From: Saccharicrinis fermentans DSM 9555 = JCM 21142
Lineage (GTDB): Bacteria > Bacteroidota > Bacteroidia > Bacteroidales > Marinilabiliaceae
Assembly: GCF_000517085.1 (NCBI RefSeq)
Contig: NZ_KI912107.1
Location: forward strand, 4,089,980 to 4,153,979
Direction: 5' to 3'
Length of the DNA stretch: 64,000 bases
The notes under the pieces were generated by a model. The model made no database searches. It was not told the origin of the DNA and worked only from the letters and a program-made list of their open reading frames with translations. A program made the translations under genes and the position numbers. Shown here piece by piece: positions 1 to 9,584 of the stretch (its first letter is position 1; the number at the start of each line of letters is the position of its first letter).

Positions 1-34
1 TAAATACCTGTAAAATTAAGTAATATTTCCCGAA

Positions 35-406
35 GTGTTAGAAAAGGAAAAATACAATGAGTCACCTAACTTAGAGGGAGCTATTGGATATTGGATGTAT
101 AATGTACAAGAAGATACACTCCGTCTTCCCCAAAGGATTAAACACATTTTAGGCTTGAACAAATACAGCCAGTGCGCTTTTAGCAGTTTCAAATCCATCA
201 TTATAGGAGCGGACATTCCGCGTTTTGTGAAAGGATTTAATGCGTGGATAAATGGTGACACCTCCAAAATAATTCAGGTTAGAATCGTTGATAGCAACAA
301 CATTGTCAGGGTAATACAAATCAAAGGACATCTACGTACAGATATTCGCAATAGCGAAATGGTATTATACGGAGCTTATATAAATATATCTTATTGGACC
401 AACTAA
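35..406 (+). CDS. Small stand-alone PAS-fold protein
   Basis: A 123-residue protein that reads as one PAS_3-type fold: an aromatic start (GYWMYN), an 'ILGLNKY' segment, a 'D..RF...FNAWINGD' helix, then strands ending in 'LYGAYINIS', where PAS domains usually finish with a DIT-like motif. No kinase, GGDEF or HTH domain follows, so it is a lone sensor/binding domain or a remnant of a larger sensor. The start is a GTG at 35, with in-frame stops just upstream. The beginning of the window may hide context. PAS assignment is by pattern only; the ligand is unknown. Confidence 0.55.
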   Translation: MLEKEKYNESPNLEGAIGYWMYNVQEDTLRLPQRIKHILGLNKYSQCAFSSFKSIIIGADIPRFVKGFNAWINGDTSKIIQVRIVDSNNIVRVIQIKGHLRTDIRNSEMVLYGAYINISYWTN

Positions 407-488
407 AAGAGAACAATCGCAGCGATAAAGCGGAAAGCATATGGTATTGTAGCAGAATTAATTATATTTGATTCTTAAAACAATAACC

Positions 489-3359
489 ATGGCGATTAAA
501 GTAAAATTCTCTTTCATTTTTGCATTTGTACTCATATTAAATTTTAGCAATGCCCAACAAAAAAAAGCACTCTCCTTCGATGATTATGACCATTGGAAAT
601 CTCTTGCTAAACAAAAAATATCGAACAATGGACAATGGATATCATACGAGATTAATCCACAAAAAGGAGACGGCTACTTATACATATACAACACAAACTC
701 ACACCAACTAGACTCCATTGCTCGAGGCAAACAAGCCATCTTTTCTCCTGAAAATGACTTCATTGCCTTCACCATCACACCCCAAGCAGATACAATAAAG
801 GCCCTTAAACTAAAAAAAGCAAAGAGCAGTAAAATGCCCAAGGACTCTTTATGCATTTGGAATTTACGCAATGGACAAAAAAAAACCTATGCTAGGGTAA
901 GATCCTTTACGGTTCCATCCAAGCAAGGTAACTGGCTTGCGGTTCACTTTCACAAAGACACTGAAAAAAACAAAAGAGAACACAACGATAGTACAGCACA
1001 AGACTCAACACAAATCTCGAAGATCCCCCACAAAAATTCCCCTTCCCAAAAAACAAAGGCCACAAAAGACATCAAAAAAACAGCCAAGAAATTTAAGTCA
1101 GAAGGAACACAACTTGTTTATTTGAACCCTACAACGGGTGATAGTATTGCTTTTGAAAAAGTAACTAGGTATTTTGTTCCTAAATATGGTGATGCCCTAT
1201 TTATCGTACAATCAGTAGGCGACAGCATAGAAGAAACACAGATAAAAAGACTCAACACACACCTTTTACATACAGATAGTCTCTTTCATCAATCAGGAAA
1301 ATTGCAATCACTCACTGCCAGTGACAAGGCGGAGCAATTAGGCTTTTTATTTAGTCCGGACACCGGTAAAATAAAAACCTACCGTTTATACCACTGGAGT
1401 CAAAAAAAGAAAGAGTTAACAACTGTGACCGACACGCTGCACCATCATATTCCCGATGGGTGGAGTGCAAGCTCCAAAGGAAGGCTGTGGTTCTCAGAAA
1501 AAGGCGACAAGTTATTTTTCGGAACCGGTAAACGCCCGAAAGAAGCAGCCAAAGACACTCTTCTAAAAGAAGAAAAGGTATATGTTGACATATGGAACTG
1601 GAAAGATACACGGATTCAGCCGATGCAAAAGAAGAACCTTTCAAAAGAAAAAGACAGGTCCTATATGGCGGTCTATCATTGCAAGGACGACATTGTAACC
1701 CAATTAGAAACAGAGCAGCTCCCATCGGTTAGTATTCCATTCAAAGGGAACTGGGATTTTGCGATCGGATACGACAAAGCTCCCTACGAAAAAGCTTCGT
1801 CATGGAATGCCGTATTTGCACAAGATATCTATACCATTGATTTAGAAACGGGAACAAAAAAGATTATTCAGCAGAAAGTATCGAGCAAATACAGCTTTTC
1901 ACCCGATGGAAAGTACCTTTGTTGGTACAACCCTGGTGACAGTATTTGGTATCTAAAAAACATAGACCAAAACAAGCAAATTACCTTAAGCAAAAAATTA
2001 AACATTGCCTTTTATGATGAAATAAACGACATGCCTCATTCGCCTAAGGCATATGGCGTTGCAGGTTGGAGTCCACAAAGCAAATATGTATATATTTATG
2101 ATCGTTTTGACATATGGAAATTCGATACCCAAATGAAAAAAGAGCCACTCAACCTAACGCAAGGTCTGGGGCGCAAAAGCAACACCCAATATCGTTATAA
2201 AAATCTGGATGATGATATTATATACATCGACGAATCTGAAGGCATATTATTAAGCACCTTTAACGAATCTAGTAAAAACATGGGATACACATGGTTCAAG
2301 AACGGAAAGCTAAATACTTGTTTAGATGAATCATCATATATTAGCACCCCCATAAAAGCAAAAGAAGCGAATCATCTAATATGGAAAAAAGGCACCTTCA
2401 CCAACTATCCCGAGTTATATCATAGCACCATGGATTTCACCGATGAAACAATGATCTCAAATACCAATCCCCAGCAAAAAGAATACCTTTGGGGTCACAT
2501 ACAACTGGTCGATTACACTGCCTTAGATGGCAGTAAACACCAGGGATTACTTGTTACACCTGAAAATCTTGACCCGAGTAAAAAATACCCCATGCTTGTT
2601 TATTATTATGAACGAAGTTCAGGTAGGCTAAACAACTACTATCCGCCACAACCCAGTCGTTCAACAATTAACTGGACCATGTATGCGAGCAATGGGTACG
2701 TCATCTTTATACCAGATATCACATACACCACGGGAGATCCGGGCTTGTGTGCCTACCAGGCCATTATGGGAGGTGTGATGAGCATGACCCAACGATATGA
2801 CTTTATCGATGAAAAAAACATAGGTCTACAAGGCCAAAGTTGGGGCGGATACCAAACTGCCTTTATGATAACCCGAACAAATATGTTTAAAGCTGCTATG
2901 GCAGGAGCGCCCGTCAGTAATATGACCAGTGCTTATGGAGGAATCCGTTGGGGAACAGGCATCAGTCGTATGTTCCAATACGAACATACCCAATCAAGAA
3001 TAGGAGGAACACTTTGGGAAAAATTCCCAAAATACATTGAAAACTCGCCTATTTTTTATGTTCCACAAATACAAACACCATTGCTGATCATGCATAATGA
3101 TAACGATGGATCTGTACCCTGGTACCAAGGAATAGAAATGTTTATGGCTATGCGAAGACTCAATAAACCGGTATGGATGCTAACCTACAATAATGAAGAA
3201 CATAATCTGACCCGCAGAGCAAACTCCATTGACTTAAGCATACGAATGATGCAGTTTTTCGATCATTATCTAAAAGGAAAACCGGCCCCCGTATGGATGC
3301 AATACGGAATACCCGCTATTGAAAAAGGCAAGAATATGGGATACGATTTACTGGAGTAG
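489..3359 (+). CDS. Secreted S9 family (prolyl oligopeptidase-like) peptidase
   Basis: A 956-residue exported serine peptidase. The ATG at 489 opens a clear signal peptide (basic start, hydrophobic FSFIFAFVLIL core, cut near SNAQQ); a TTG seven codons earlier would spoil this. The long N-terminal part has WD/propeller-like repeats such as 'FSPDGKYLCWY', as in the beta-propeller of S9 enzymes, with a lysine-rich insert near residues 155-205. The C-terminal alpha/beta-hydrolase domain carries GQSWGGY with the nucleophile near S784; D873 (in HNDNDGSVP) and H905 (in EEHN) complete a plausible triad. S9 enzymes cleave peptides, often after proline; here it probably degrades peptides in the periplasm. 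The C-terminus has no type IX sorting domain. Confidence 0.9.
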   Translation: MAIKVKFSFIFAFVLILNFSNAQQKKALSFDDYDHWKSLAKQKISNNGQWISYEINPQKGDGYLYIYNTNSHQLDSIARGKQAIFSPENDFIAFTITPQADTIKALKLKKAKSSKMPKDSLCIWNLRNGQKKTYARVRSFTVPSKQGNWLAVHFHKDTEKNKREHNDSTAQDSTQISKIPHKNSPSQKTKATKDIKKTAKKFKSEGTQLVYLNPTTGDSIAFEKVTRYFVPKYGDALFIVQSVGDSIEETQIKRLNTHLLHTDSLFHQSGKLQSLTASDKAEQLGFLFSPDTGKIKTYRLYHWSQKKKELTTVTDTLHHHIPDGWSASSKGRLWFSEKGDKLFFGTGKRPKEAAKDTLLKEEKVYVDIWNWKDTRIQPMQKKNLSKEKDRSYMAVYHCKDDIVTQLETEQLPSVSIPFKGNWDFAIGYDKAPYEKASSWNAVFAQDIYTIDLETGTKKIIQQKVSSKYSFSPDGKYLCWYNPGDSIWYLKNIDQNKQITLSKKLNIAFYDEINDMPHSPKAYGVAGWSPQSKYVYIYDRFDIWKFDTQMKKEPLNLTQGLGRKSNTQYRYKNLDDDIIYIDESEGILLSTFNESSKNMGYTWFKNGKLNTCLDESSYISTPIKAKEANHLIWKKGTFTNYPELYHSTMDFTDETMISNTNPQQKEYLWGHIQLVDYTALDGSKHQGLLVTPENLDPSKKYPMLVYYYERSSGRLNNYYPPQPSRSTINWTMYASNGYVIFIPDITYTTGDPGLCAYQAIMGGVMSMTQRYDFIDEKNIGLQGQSWGGYQTAFMITRTNMFKAAMAGAPVSNMTSAYGGIRWGTGISRMFQYEHTQSRIGGTLWEKFPKYIENSPIFYVPQIQTPLLIMHNDNDGSVPWYQGIEMFMAMRRLNKPVWMLTYNNEEHNLTRRANSIDLSIRMMQFFDHYLKGKPAPVWMQYGIPAIEKGKNMGYDLLE

Positions 3360-3517
3360 TTATCAACATTAGATGCAAATAAAAAATAATACTTGTATCT
3401 TTGTAATTCATTATTAAAAATAAATATTGAAATAATATTGGAGCGTAACACAAACAGAACGATTATATTACACCATAAAAGCTCAATACTTTACACATAT
3501 TCAACAAAGATATAACA

Positions 3518-3838
3518 ATGAAGTTTTCCTTTATAAAAACAGCCCGGCATCGAACGTTTCATCACACACCTATTTATTATGATGAAGCCAAAGAAGAACG
3601 TGAAGCAAGAGCCAGACGAATTAAATCGGAACTTGGTGTTGAAGTTGAAGCAGACAATAGAAGCATCGAAGACCGTATTAGAGGAAAAATGCGCCGCAAG
3701 ATAAAAGGTAGCTTTGACGTGGCCCATAAAGAAAAGCGGAGATCAAATATAAGGTTAGCATTCATACTCATCGGGTTAATGGTTGTATTTTACTACCTAC
3801 TCATGTCAAGTTCAGAATGGATTCTTAAATACATGTAG
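3518..3838 (+). CDS. Small single-pass membrane protein upstream of mutL
   Basis: A 106-residue protein of unknown function. Residues 1-75 are highly charged and probably helical (many K, R and E); residues about 80-98 form one hydrophobic transmembrane helix followed by a short tail, giving a tail-anchored topology. It lies 106 bp upstream of mutL on the same strand. A TATCTTTG element at 3396-3403 is a candidate promoter -7 box, leaving a leader of about 105 nt. I recall similar small proteins next to mutL in Bacteroidota but can assign no role. Confidence 0.7.
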   Translation: MKFSFIKTARHRTFHHTPIYYDEAKEEREARARRIKSELGVEVEADNRSIEDRIRGKMRRKIKGSFDVAHKEKRRSNIRLAFILIGLMVVFYYLLMSSSEWILKYM

Positions 3839-3944
3839 CTAATCATCAACAAGCAAGATTCGATATTTTATTTTTTTCCAATAACTATTTGATAATGAAA
3901 ACATCTGTTATGCAGATGTTTTCTTATATATACAAACTTAGTTT

Positions 3945-5870
3945 ATGTCAGATATAATTCAGCTATTGCCCGATTCTGTGGCCAACCAAATTGCAGCGGG
4001 CGAAGTAATTCAACGTCCCGGCTCCATGCTAAAGGAACTGGTTGAGAATGCCATTGATGCAGGTAGTACCGATATAAAAATTATTATTAAAGATGCAGGC
4101 CGAACTCTGGTTCAGGTTATTGATAACGGTTGTGGGATGTCTGCAACAGATGCCAGACTAGCTTTTGAGCGCCATGCCACTTCAAAGATAAAAGATGTAA
4201 ATGATTTGTTTGCTATTCGCACCATGGGTTTTAGAGGCGAAGCATTGGCCTCTATCGCTGCCGTTGCTCAAACTGAACTAAAAACCAAAAAACATGGTGA
4301 CGAACTGGGAACGCACTTGGTAATCTCCGGTTCCCAGGTTGAAAGTCAAGAAGTGATCAGCTGCCCAACAGGAAGCAACTTTATAGTTCGTAACCTATTT
4401 TATAATGTACCTGCACGTCGCAAATTCTTAAAAAAAGACAGCACTGAGCTTCGTCATATCATCAACGAATTTCAACGAATCGTACTGGCCAACCCAGACA
4501 TAAGTTTTAGTTTGGAACACAACAACATGCCTCTGTTTCAGCTTCCCGTTTCGAACCTACGACAACGGATCATTAACATAGCGGGAAAAAACATGAACCA
4601 CCAGTTGGTACCAGTGGAAACCAATACCACCTTGGTAAAGATAAATGGTTTCATAGGTAAACCAGAGGCAGCCCGAAAATCTTCAGGCGACCAATTTTTC
4701 TTTGTAAATCAACGCTATATGCGTCATCCATACTTACACAAAGCCATCACTGAAGCCTATTCTAACCTTATATTGCCCAACACTATTCCTGCCTATTTCT
4801 TGTATTTTGAGGTGGATCCCAAAATCATCGATATCAACATACACCCTACCAAAACGGAAATTAAATTTGAAGACGAACGTGCCATCTGGCATATCTTAAA
4901 TGCAACCATTAAAGAAAGCTTGGGCAAACACAATATGATTCCGACCATTGATTTTGACACGGCCGACATGGTAAACATTCCTGTTAGCGATCAGGAAAAA
5001 GAAAAAGAAATGCCCGAAATAGAAGTCAACCCATATTTTAATCCTTTTGATACACCCACGCCAGACCCCTCTAGTTTCGGAGCAGGGTCCTCAGTTACAA
5101 GTTCCAGCAACAGGCAAGAGACACGCGCTGCATCACCGGGAGCCAAAGGATGGGAACAACTATACAATGAGTTTGAGGCCGAGAAAGGCAGCATGCCCTT
5201 TGACACTCCAGATCCCAGCGAAACGATAACCACCTCCAATTGGGAATCAAACACAGAGCCCCAACAACAGACCTTCCTCAGTGAAGACTCCAATGTAAAA
5301 GCTACAACAGGTGCCTCGTGCTTTCAATTTAAAAACAAATACATTCTCACTTCTGGTAAATCAGGATTAATGATGGTGGATCAAAAAAGAGCCCACGAAC
5401 GCATTTTATTTGAACGACTGATGCTATCCATCACCAACAAACAAAGCATGACACAACAAAGTCTTTTCCCAGAGCAGCTAGAATTTAATGTGGAAGACAG
5501 CATGGTAGTAAAAGAGCTCCTTGGAGATCTCAAACTATTTGGTTTCGATATGGCAGCAATTGGCGACCACACGTACGAGGTGAAAGGCATGCCTATCAAT
5601 ATGGAAAAGATGAATCCTAAAATGCTACTCGATGAGATTATCAATGATTTTAAGGCAGGAGAAATCAACCTGGAGGCCGATTTAAAAGAACGCATTGCAC
5701 GTTCCATTGCCAAACAGTCGGCCATCAAATCAGGACAATTCCTTAGCCCTCAAGAAATGGATGAACTAATAGGTCAGCTCTTCGCCTGTCAGATTCCCAA
5801 CTATTCTCCAGACGGCAAACCAGTGATCTCCATCCTTTCCAATGATGAGATAGATATGCGCTTTAAATGA
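3945..5870 (+). CDS. mutL: DNA mismatch repair protein MutL
   Basis: A 641-residue GHKL ATPase that links MutS mismatch recognition to downstream repair. The N-terminal ATPase domain has all usual motifs: ENAIDAG, DNGCGM and GFRGEAL, followed by the transducer region with 'FVNQRYM' and 'DINIHPTKTEIKF'. A low-complexity linker covers about residues 345-450, then the dimerisation domain. At residue 479 the sequence DQKRAHERILFE stands where nuclease-type MutL proteins have DQHA(x)2E(x)4E, and 'SPDGKP' replaces the usual CPHGRP-like motif, so endonuclease activity is doubtful. It heads a + strand cluster with two rhomboid genes. Confidence 0.97.
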   Translation: MSDIIQLLPDSVANQIAAGEVIQRPGSMLKELVENAIDAGSTDIKIIIKDAGRTLVQVIDNGCGMSATDARLAFERHATSKIKDVNDLFAIRTMGFRGEALASIAAVAQTELKTKKHGDELGTHLVISGSQVESQEVISCPTGSNFIVRNLFYNVPARRKFLKKDSTELRHIINEFQRIVLANPDISFSLEHNNMPLFQLPVSNLRQRIINIAGKNMNHQLVPVETNTTLVKINGFIGKPEAARKSSGDQFFFVNQRYMRHPYLHKAITEAYSNLILPNTIPAYFLYFEVDPKIIDINIHPTKTEIKFEDERAIWHILNATIKESLGKHNMIPTIDFDTADMVNIPVSDQEKEKEMPEIEVNPYFNPFDTPTPDPSSFGAGSSVTSSSNRQETRAASPGAKGWEQLYNEFEAEKGSMPFDTPDPSETITTSNWESNTEPQQQTFLSEDSNVKATTGASCFQFKNKYILTSGKSGLMMVDQKRAHERILFERLMLSITNKQSMTQQSLFPEQLEFNVEDSMVVKELLGDLKLFGFDMAAIGDHTYEVKGMPINMEKMNPKMLLDEIINDFKAGEINLEADLKERIARSIAKQSAIKSGQFLSPQEMDELIGQLFACQIPNYSPDGKPVISILSNDEIDMRFK

Positions 5871-6135
5871 CAAAGTGGCACTTATTCCTGCCAACTTTAA
5901 AAATAAATGGCGCCTTAACAACAAGTCATTCAGCACACAACTATCTCAGTCCCACTATAGGAGGCTGAAGCTTTTATAAACAAGGTGCTTAGTAGAGAGC
6001 AAGAAGAGACATAAAGAACGAGAATAAGTAATTTTTGAGCATCTCCTTTCAATGAATAATTGCATATTTAAGGGTTCTCAAATCAATTTGGCTTAATGCT
6101 TGTTAGATATCTGTTACAAATTTGAAAATAAATAT

Positions 6136-6900
6136 ATGTATCAACAACGAGGCTTTTTTAGTAACATACCACCAGTCGTTAAAAACCTGCTTATCATTAA
6201 CGGATTAATATTCCTGGCAACTTATTTCTTTATAAAGGGAGTTACTATTCCAGGAATTGGTTTTACGAGAGTTGATCTGAACAATATATTTGGATTATAT
6301 ACCCCAGGTAGCGAGCAATTCAACTTCTTTCAGTACCTCTCTTATATGTTCATGCATAGCAGTAGGGACTTCACTCATGTATTCTTTAATATGTTTGCCG
6401 TTTTTATGTTCGGCCGAATATTGGAACGAACATGGGGACCTCAGAAATTCCTTTTTTATTATTTAGCAACGGGCATCGGTGCAGGTGTTTTGTACGTTTT
6501 GGTAGCTTTTATCAGGGCAAAAATGTTAGCTGCCAGTCTACCACCGGAAATTGTTGCTGAAATATATACCCAAGGACACTCCATTTTACTGGAAGGCAAA
6601 AACTATGTCAACGAAACCGCTGCCACACTTAATCATTTAATTAACGCGCCCATGGTAGGTGCTTCGGGAGCAGTATTTGGACTGTTACTGGCTTTTGGTA
6701 TGATGTTTCCCAACGAACAAATATACCTTTATATGATTGTGCCCATAAAAGCCAAGTATTTTGTCATAGGATACGGCGGAATTGAACTATTTCTATTAAT
6801 GCAAAACAACCCTGGTGATAATGTGGCACACCTGGCACACTTGGGTGGAATGTTGTTCGGATTTATTTTGATAAGGTTTTGGAGAAAAAAACAATTTTAG
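6136..6900 (+). CDS. Rhomboid family intramembrane serine protease (first of two)
   Basis: A 254-residue polytopic membrane protein. The catalytic serine sits in GASGAVFG (about S177) and the catalytic histidine in HLAHLGG (about H235); the family's N-terminal 'HVFFNMFAVFMFG' helix with paired H/N is also present. Rhomboids cut transmembrane substrates within the bilayer; the substrate is unknown. The ATG at 6136 is preferred over an upstream TTG because MYQQRGFF is the usual kind of start. A hydrophilic loop at about residues 140-170 precedes the active-site helix. A second rhomboid follows 45 bp downstream, a pairing I recall in other Bacteroidota. Confidence 0.92.
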   Translation: MYQQRGFFSNIPPVVKNLLIINGLIFLATYFFIKGVTIPGIGFTRVDLNNIFGLYTPGSEQFNFFQYLSYMFMHSSRDFTHVFFNMFAVFMFGRILERTWGPQKFLFYYLATGIGAGVLYVLVAFIRAKMLAASLPPEIVAEIYTQGHSILLEGKNYVNETAATLNHLINAPMVGASGAVFGLLLAFGMMFPNEQIYLYMIVPIKAKYFVIGYGGIELFLLMQNNPGDNVAHLAHLGGMLFGFILIRFWRKKQF

Positions 6901-6945
6901 TCTCTTTTTTTAATATTAATTCATCGAAATACTTATTTTTAGTAT

Positions 6946-7839
6946 ATGGCAATTGCAGACGAAATAAAAGAATCTTTTAGACAAGGTGGTGTAGTCACCA
7001 GACTTATCTATGTGAACATCGGCGTTTTTCTGGTATTTCTAATATTAGATGCTTTCTTTTCATTGGCTCAACATGCCGAATGGGCCTATATGATTAAAAG
7101 CTGGTTCTCTGTACCTGCCGATCCTGGCGCATTACTTTTAAAACCCTGGAGCATCTTTACCTATATGTTCCTACACTTTAATTTTATGCATATTCTTTTC
7201 AATATGCTTTATTTATTTTGGTTTGGCCGAATATTCTTACAATTCTTCAATCCACGCCAGCTCTTGGGAGTATATTTCATGGGTGGTTTGGCAGGTGCTC
7301 TGTTATACATTCTTTCATACAATATATTTCCTGCATTAAATAATTTCACCGAATCCCCCATTATGATGGGAGCATCCGCCTCCGTAATGGGCATCATATT
7401 TAGCGCTGCCAGCTATTCACCAAACTACAAGGTTCATTTAGTTTTATTGGGACCTATCAAACTCATGTACTTAGCCATCGGATTATTAATTTTGGATCTG
7501 ATTTCGATTCCTTCTTTTTCCAATACAGGTGGTCATTTAGCCCATATTGGAGGTGCCTTATTAGGCATGTTCTTTGCCTCAAGAGCAGTAAAAGGCAAAG
7601 ACATTACCTTGCGTTTTAATCATTTCATGGACAATCTAGCCTCTCTCTTCTCGCGCAAACCCAAGATGAGGGTTACCCACTCACGCACCAAACGTCCGGT
7701 GAGTGACATGGACTATAATGCCAACAAAAAGAAGAAACAAAGTAACATCGATCGAATTCTGGACAAAATAAAAACCAGTGGTTATGATAGTCTAACCAAA
7801 CAAGAAAAAGACGATTTGTTTAACGCTAGCAATAATTAA
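6946..7839 (+). CDS. Rhomboid family intramembrane serine protease (second of two)
   Basis: A 297-residue membrane protease with six predicted helices. The serine is in GASASVMG (about S144) and the histidine in GGHLAHIGG (about H200); 'HFNFMHILFNMLYLFWFG' supplies the conserved H and N of the oxyanion region. After residue about 215 comes a soluble tail rich in K and R that ends in a short helical segment (RILDKIKTSGYDSLTKQEKDDLF), a tail type known on many Bacteroidota rhomboids. Its stop codon shares one base with the start of the next gene, implying translational coupling. Confidence 0.92.
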   Translation: MAIADEIKESFRQGGVVTRLIYVNIGVFLVFLILDAFFSLAQHAEWAYMIKSWFSVPADPGALLLKPWSIFTYMFLHFNFMHILFNMLYLFWFGRIFLQFFNPRQLLGVYFMGGLAGALLYILSYNIFPALNNFTESPIMMGASASVMGIIFSAASYSPNYKVHLVLLGPIKLMYLAIGLLILDLISIPSFSNTGGHLAHIGGALLGMFFASRAVKGKDITLRFNHFMDNLASLFSRKPKMRVTHSRTKRPVSDMDYNANKKKKQSNIDRILDKIKTSGYDSLTKQEKDDLFNASNN

Positions 7840-8963
7840 TGCCAAAACTATTTCATAAAATAACACGCTCCCTCATTTCACTCATCAATACAATCGTACT
7901 AGTATTGATAGCACTGGCCTATTTGGGAGCCTATGTAAGCCCCATACACATCAGCTTTCTATCCTTCATCGGTTTTGCTTTCCCTTTATTGTGGATCAGC
8001 AACTTATTTTTTGTTATATACTGGGCCTTAAAAAAACGAAAACGATTCGTCTTTTCATTACTTGCTCTCATCTTAACATGGGCACAGTGGCATGCTGTTT
8101 TTTCGTTCAATACAGGCAAGGAAGTTAATAGATCGGAGCTGCAAAATCCCATTAAAGTAATGTCGTACAATGTGCGCATGTTTGACAAATATGTCTGGAC
8201 AAAAGACAAAACAACACCCCAAAAGATTTATCAGTTCATCAAAAGTCAAAATCCAGATATACTGTGTATTCAGGAGTTTTATATCAACAACAACAATCCG
8301 CAATACTCTGAAAACAATATTATTTCAAAATTTAAGCAATTCAAATACAAGCACCTCGAATACAATATAGAAACCAGATCAGGAAAAAAATATGGCTTAG
8401 CCACCTTCTCAAAGTACCCCATCATTTTTAAAAAGCCTTTAGCATTTGAGAACACCACCAATCTCAGTTCACAGACCGACATCAATGTCAACGGACAAAA
8501 AATAAGGGTATTTAATAACCACCTAGAATCTATTCGATTAAAACGTGAAAACTACAATTTTATCGACAGTTTAGAATTTAAGAGCGACAAAGAAAGACGA
8601 AAAGGAGTCTATGAAATATTTACCAAACTAAACACTGCGTTTGCACACCGCGCCTCACAGGCAGAAACCATAGGTCGCCATATCAAAAACTCACCCTACC
8701 CAACCATCGTATGCGGTGATTTTAATGACACCCCGGTATCGTATGTTTACCGAAAAGTACGCGGCTCATTAAAAGATGCTTTTATGGAATCAGGAAATGG
8801 TTTTGGAGGAACATACAATGGTAACTTACCGTCCTTCAGGATAGATTTTATTTTTCACGCCCCTGAATTTAGAGGCTTTAATTACGAGAGAAAGAAAATC
8901 AACTACAGTGACCATTATCCCATCACAACCTTACTCGAGCTAAATACCCAACAGCAAAAATGA
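7839..8963 (+). CDS. Membrane-anchored endonuclease/exonuclease/phosphatase family hydrolase
   Basis: A 374-residue protein with two or three hydrophobic helices in the first 85 residues and an EEP (DNase I-like) domain from about residue 105. Visible motifs are MSYNVRMFD, CIQEFY (metal-binding Glu), CGDFNDTP, and YSDHYPI at the end (catalytic Asp-His). Family members hydrolyse phosphodiesters in nucleic acids or in lipid/inositol phosphates; the membrane anchor suggests an envelope-located substrate, but the sequence does not identify it. The ATG overlaps the rhomboid stop by one base. Confidence 0.88.
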   Translation: MPKLFHKITRSLISLINTIVLVLIALAYLGAYVSPIHISFLSFIGFAFPLLWISNLFFVIYWALKKRKRFVFSLLALILTWAQWHAVFSFNTGKEVNRSELQNPIKVMSYNVRMFDKYVWTKDKTTPQKIYQFIKSQNPDILCIQEFYINNNNPQYSENNIISKFKQFKYKHLEYNIETRSGKKYGLATFSKYPIIFKKPLAFENTTNLSSQTDINVNGQKIRVFNNHLESIRLKRENYNFIDSLEFKSDKERRKGVYEIFTKLNTAFAHRASQAETIGRHIKNSPYPTIVCGDFNDTPVSYVYRKVRGSLKDAFMESGNGFGGTYNGNLPSFRIDFIFHAPEFRGFNYERKKINYSDHYPITTLLELNTQQQK

Positions 8964-9097
8964 ATAAACACACAAAGCAACTATTGAAGTAAATTGATTA
9001 CTTCTTTTTATTTCGTATCTTCATACAGTGAAAAAAAACGCGTAAAATATGTGCTATCAATATATAGGGAATTATATATATAAAAGTTTGCATGTAA

Positions 9098-9130
9098 TTT
9101 GTTTAGGGACAAACTTATTTACTATTTTTG
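9098..9130 (+). promoter_or_regulatory. Bacteroidota-type promoter of the thioredoxin gene
   Basis: TTTG at 9098-9101 and TATTTTTG at 9123-9130 are separated by 21 nt, matching the Bacteroidota consensus TTTG-N19-21-TAnnTTTG. It lies about 50 nt before the thioredoxin ATG, giving a short leader. Confidence 0.7.
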
Positions 9131-9178
9131 CGTTAGAACATTTTGAGAATTAAAGTACAAATTTTATAATATAACGTT

Positions 9179-9496
9179 ATGGCTATTGAAGTAACAGACG
9201 AAAACTTTGAAGAATTAGTTTTAAAATCAGACAAACCAGTATTGGTTGACTTTTGGGCTGAATGGTGTGGTCCTTGTAGAATGGTAGCTCCTGTGGTAAA
9301 AGAATTGGCAGAGGAGTATGGAGATAAAGCAGTAATCACCAAAATGGATGTAGACAGCAACCCTGCCACATCAGTTAAATTTGGTATCAGAAACATACCA
9401 ACCATCCTTTTCTTTAAGGGCGGAGAAGTTGTTGACAAACAAGTGGGAGCTGTTCCAAAAACTATTTTGGCTTCTAAACTTGACGCACTTATGTAA
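9179..9496 (+). CDS. trxA: Thioredoxin
   Basis: A 105-residue thioredoxin, the normal length for the family. It has the WCGPC redox site after 'VLVDFWAEW', the cis-proline segment 'RNIPTILFF', and the conserved 'KMDVDSNP' strand. It has no signal peptide and is therefore cytoplasmic, serving as disulfide reductant for enzymes such as ribonucleotide reductase. It has its own promoter and a terminator directly behind, so it is probably monocistronic. Confidence 0.96.
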   Translation: MAIEVTDENFEELVLKSDKPVLVDFWAEWCGPCRMVAPVVKELAEEYGDKAVITKMDVDSNPATSVKFGIRNIPTILFFKGGEVVDKQVGAVPKTILASKLDALM

Positions 9497-9517
9497 TCGT
9501 ACACCAAATAATAATCT

Positions 9518-9543
9518 AAAGGCTGCCATTTTTGGCGGCCTTT
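9518..9543 (+). terminator. Terminator after thioredoxin
   Basis: Ten-bp stem AAAGGCTGCC / GGCGGCCTTT with one G-T pair and an ATTTTT loop; the 3' side runs into TTTC. It starts 21 nt after the trx stop. Confidence 0.75.
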
Positions 9544-9584
9544 CTTATTCGATAGTAACTCCTAACATTCAAACATACACACTC

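Noticed and set aside
1351-1725. 124-residue open frame on the - strand
   Set aside because: Antisense to the S9 peptidase; composition rich in Cys and Leu, typical of a shadow frame.
9381-9584. Longer start of the UPF0316 gene inside trx
   Set aside because: It would overlap trx in another frame and cross the trx terminator; the ATG at 9585 starts with the family's membrane helix.
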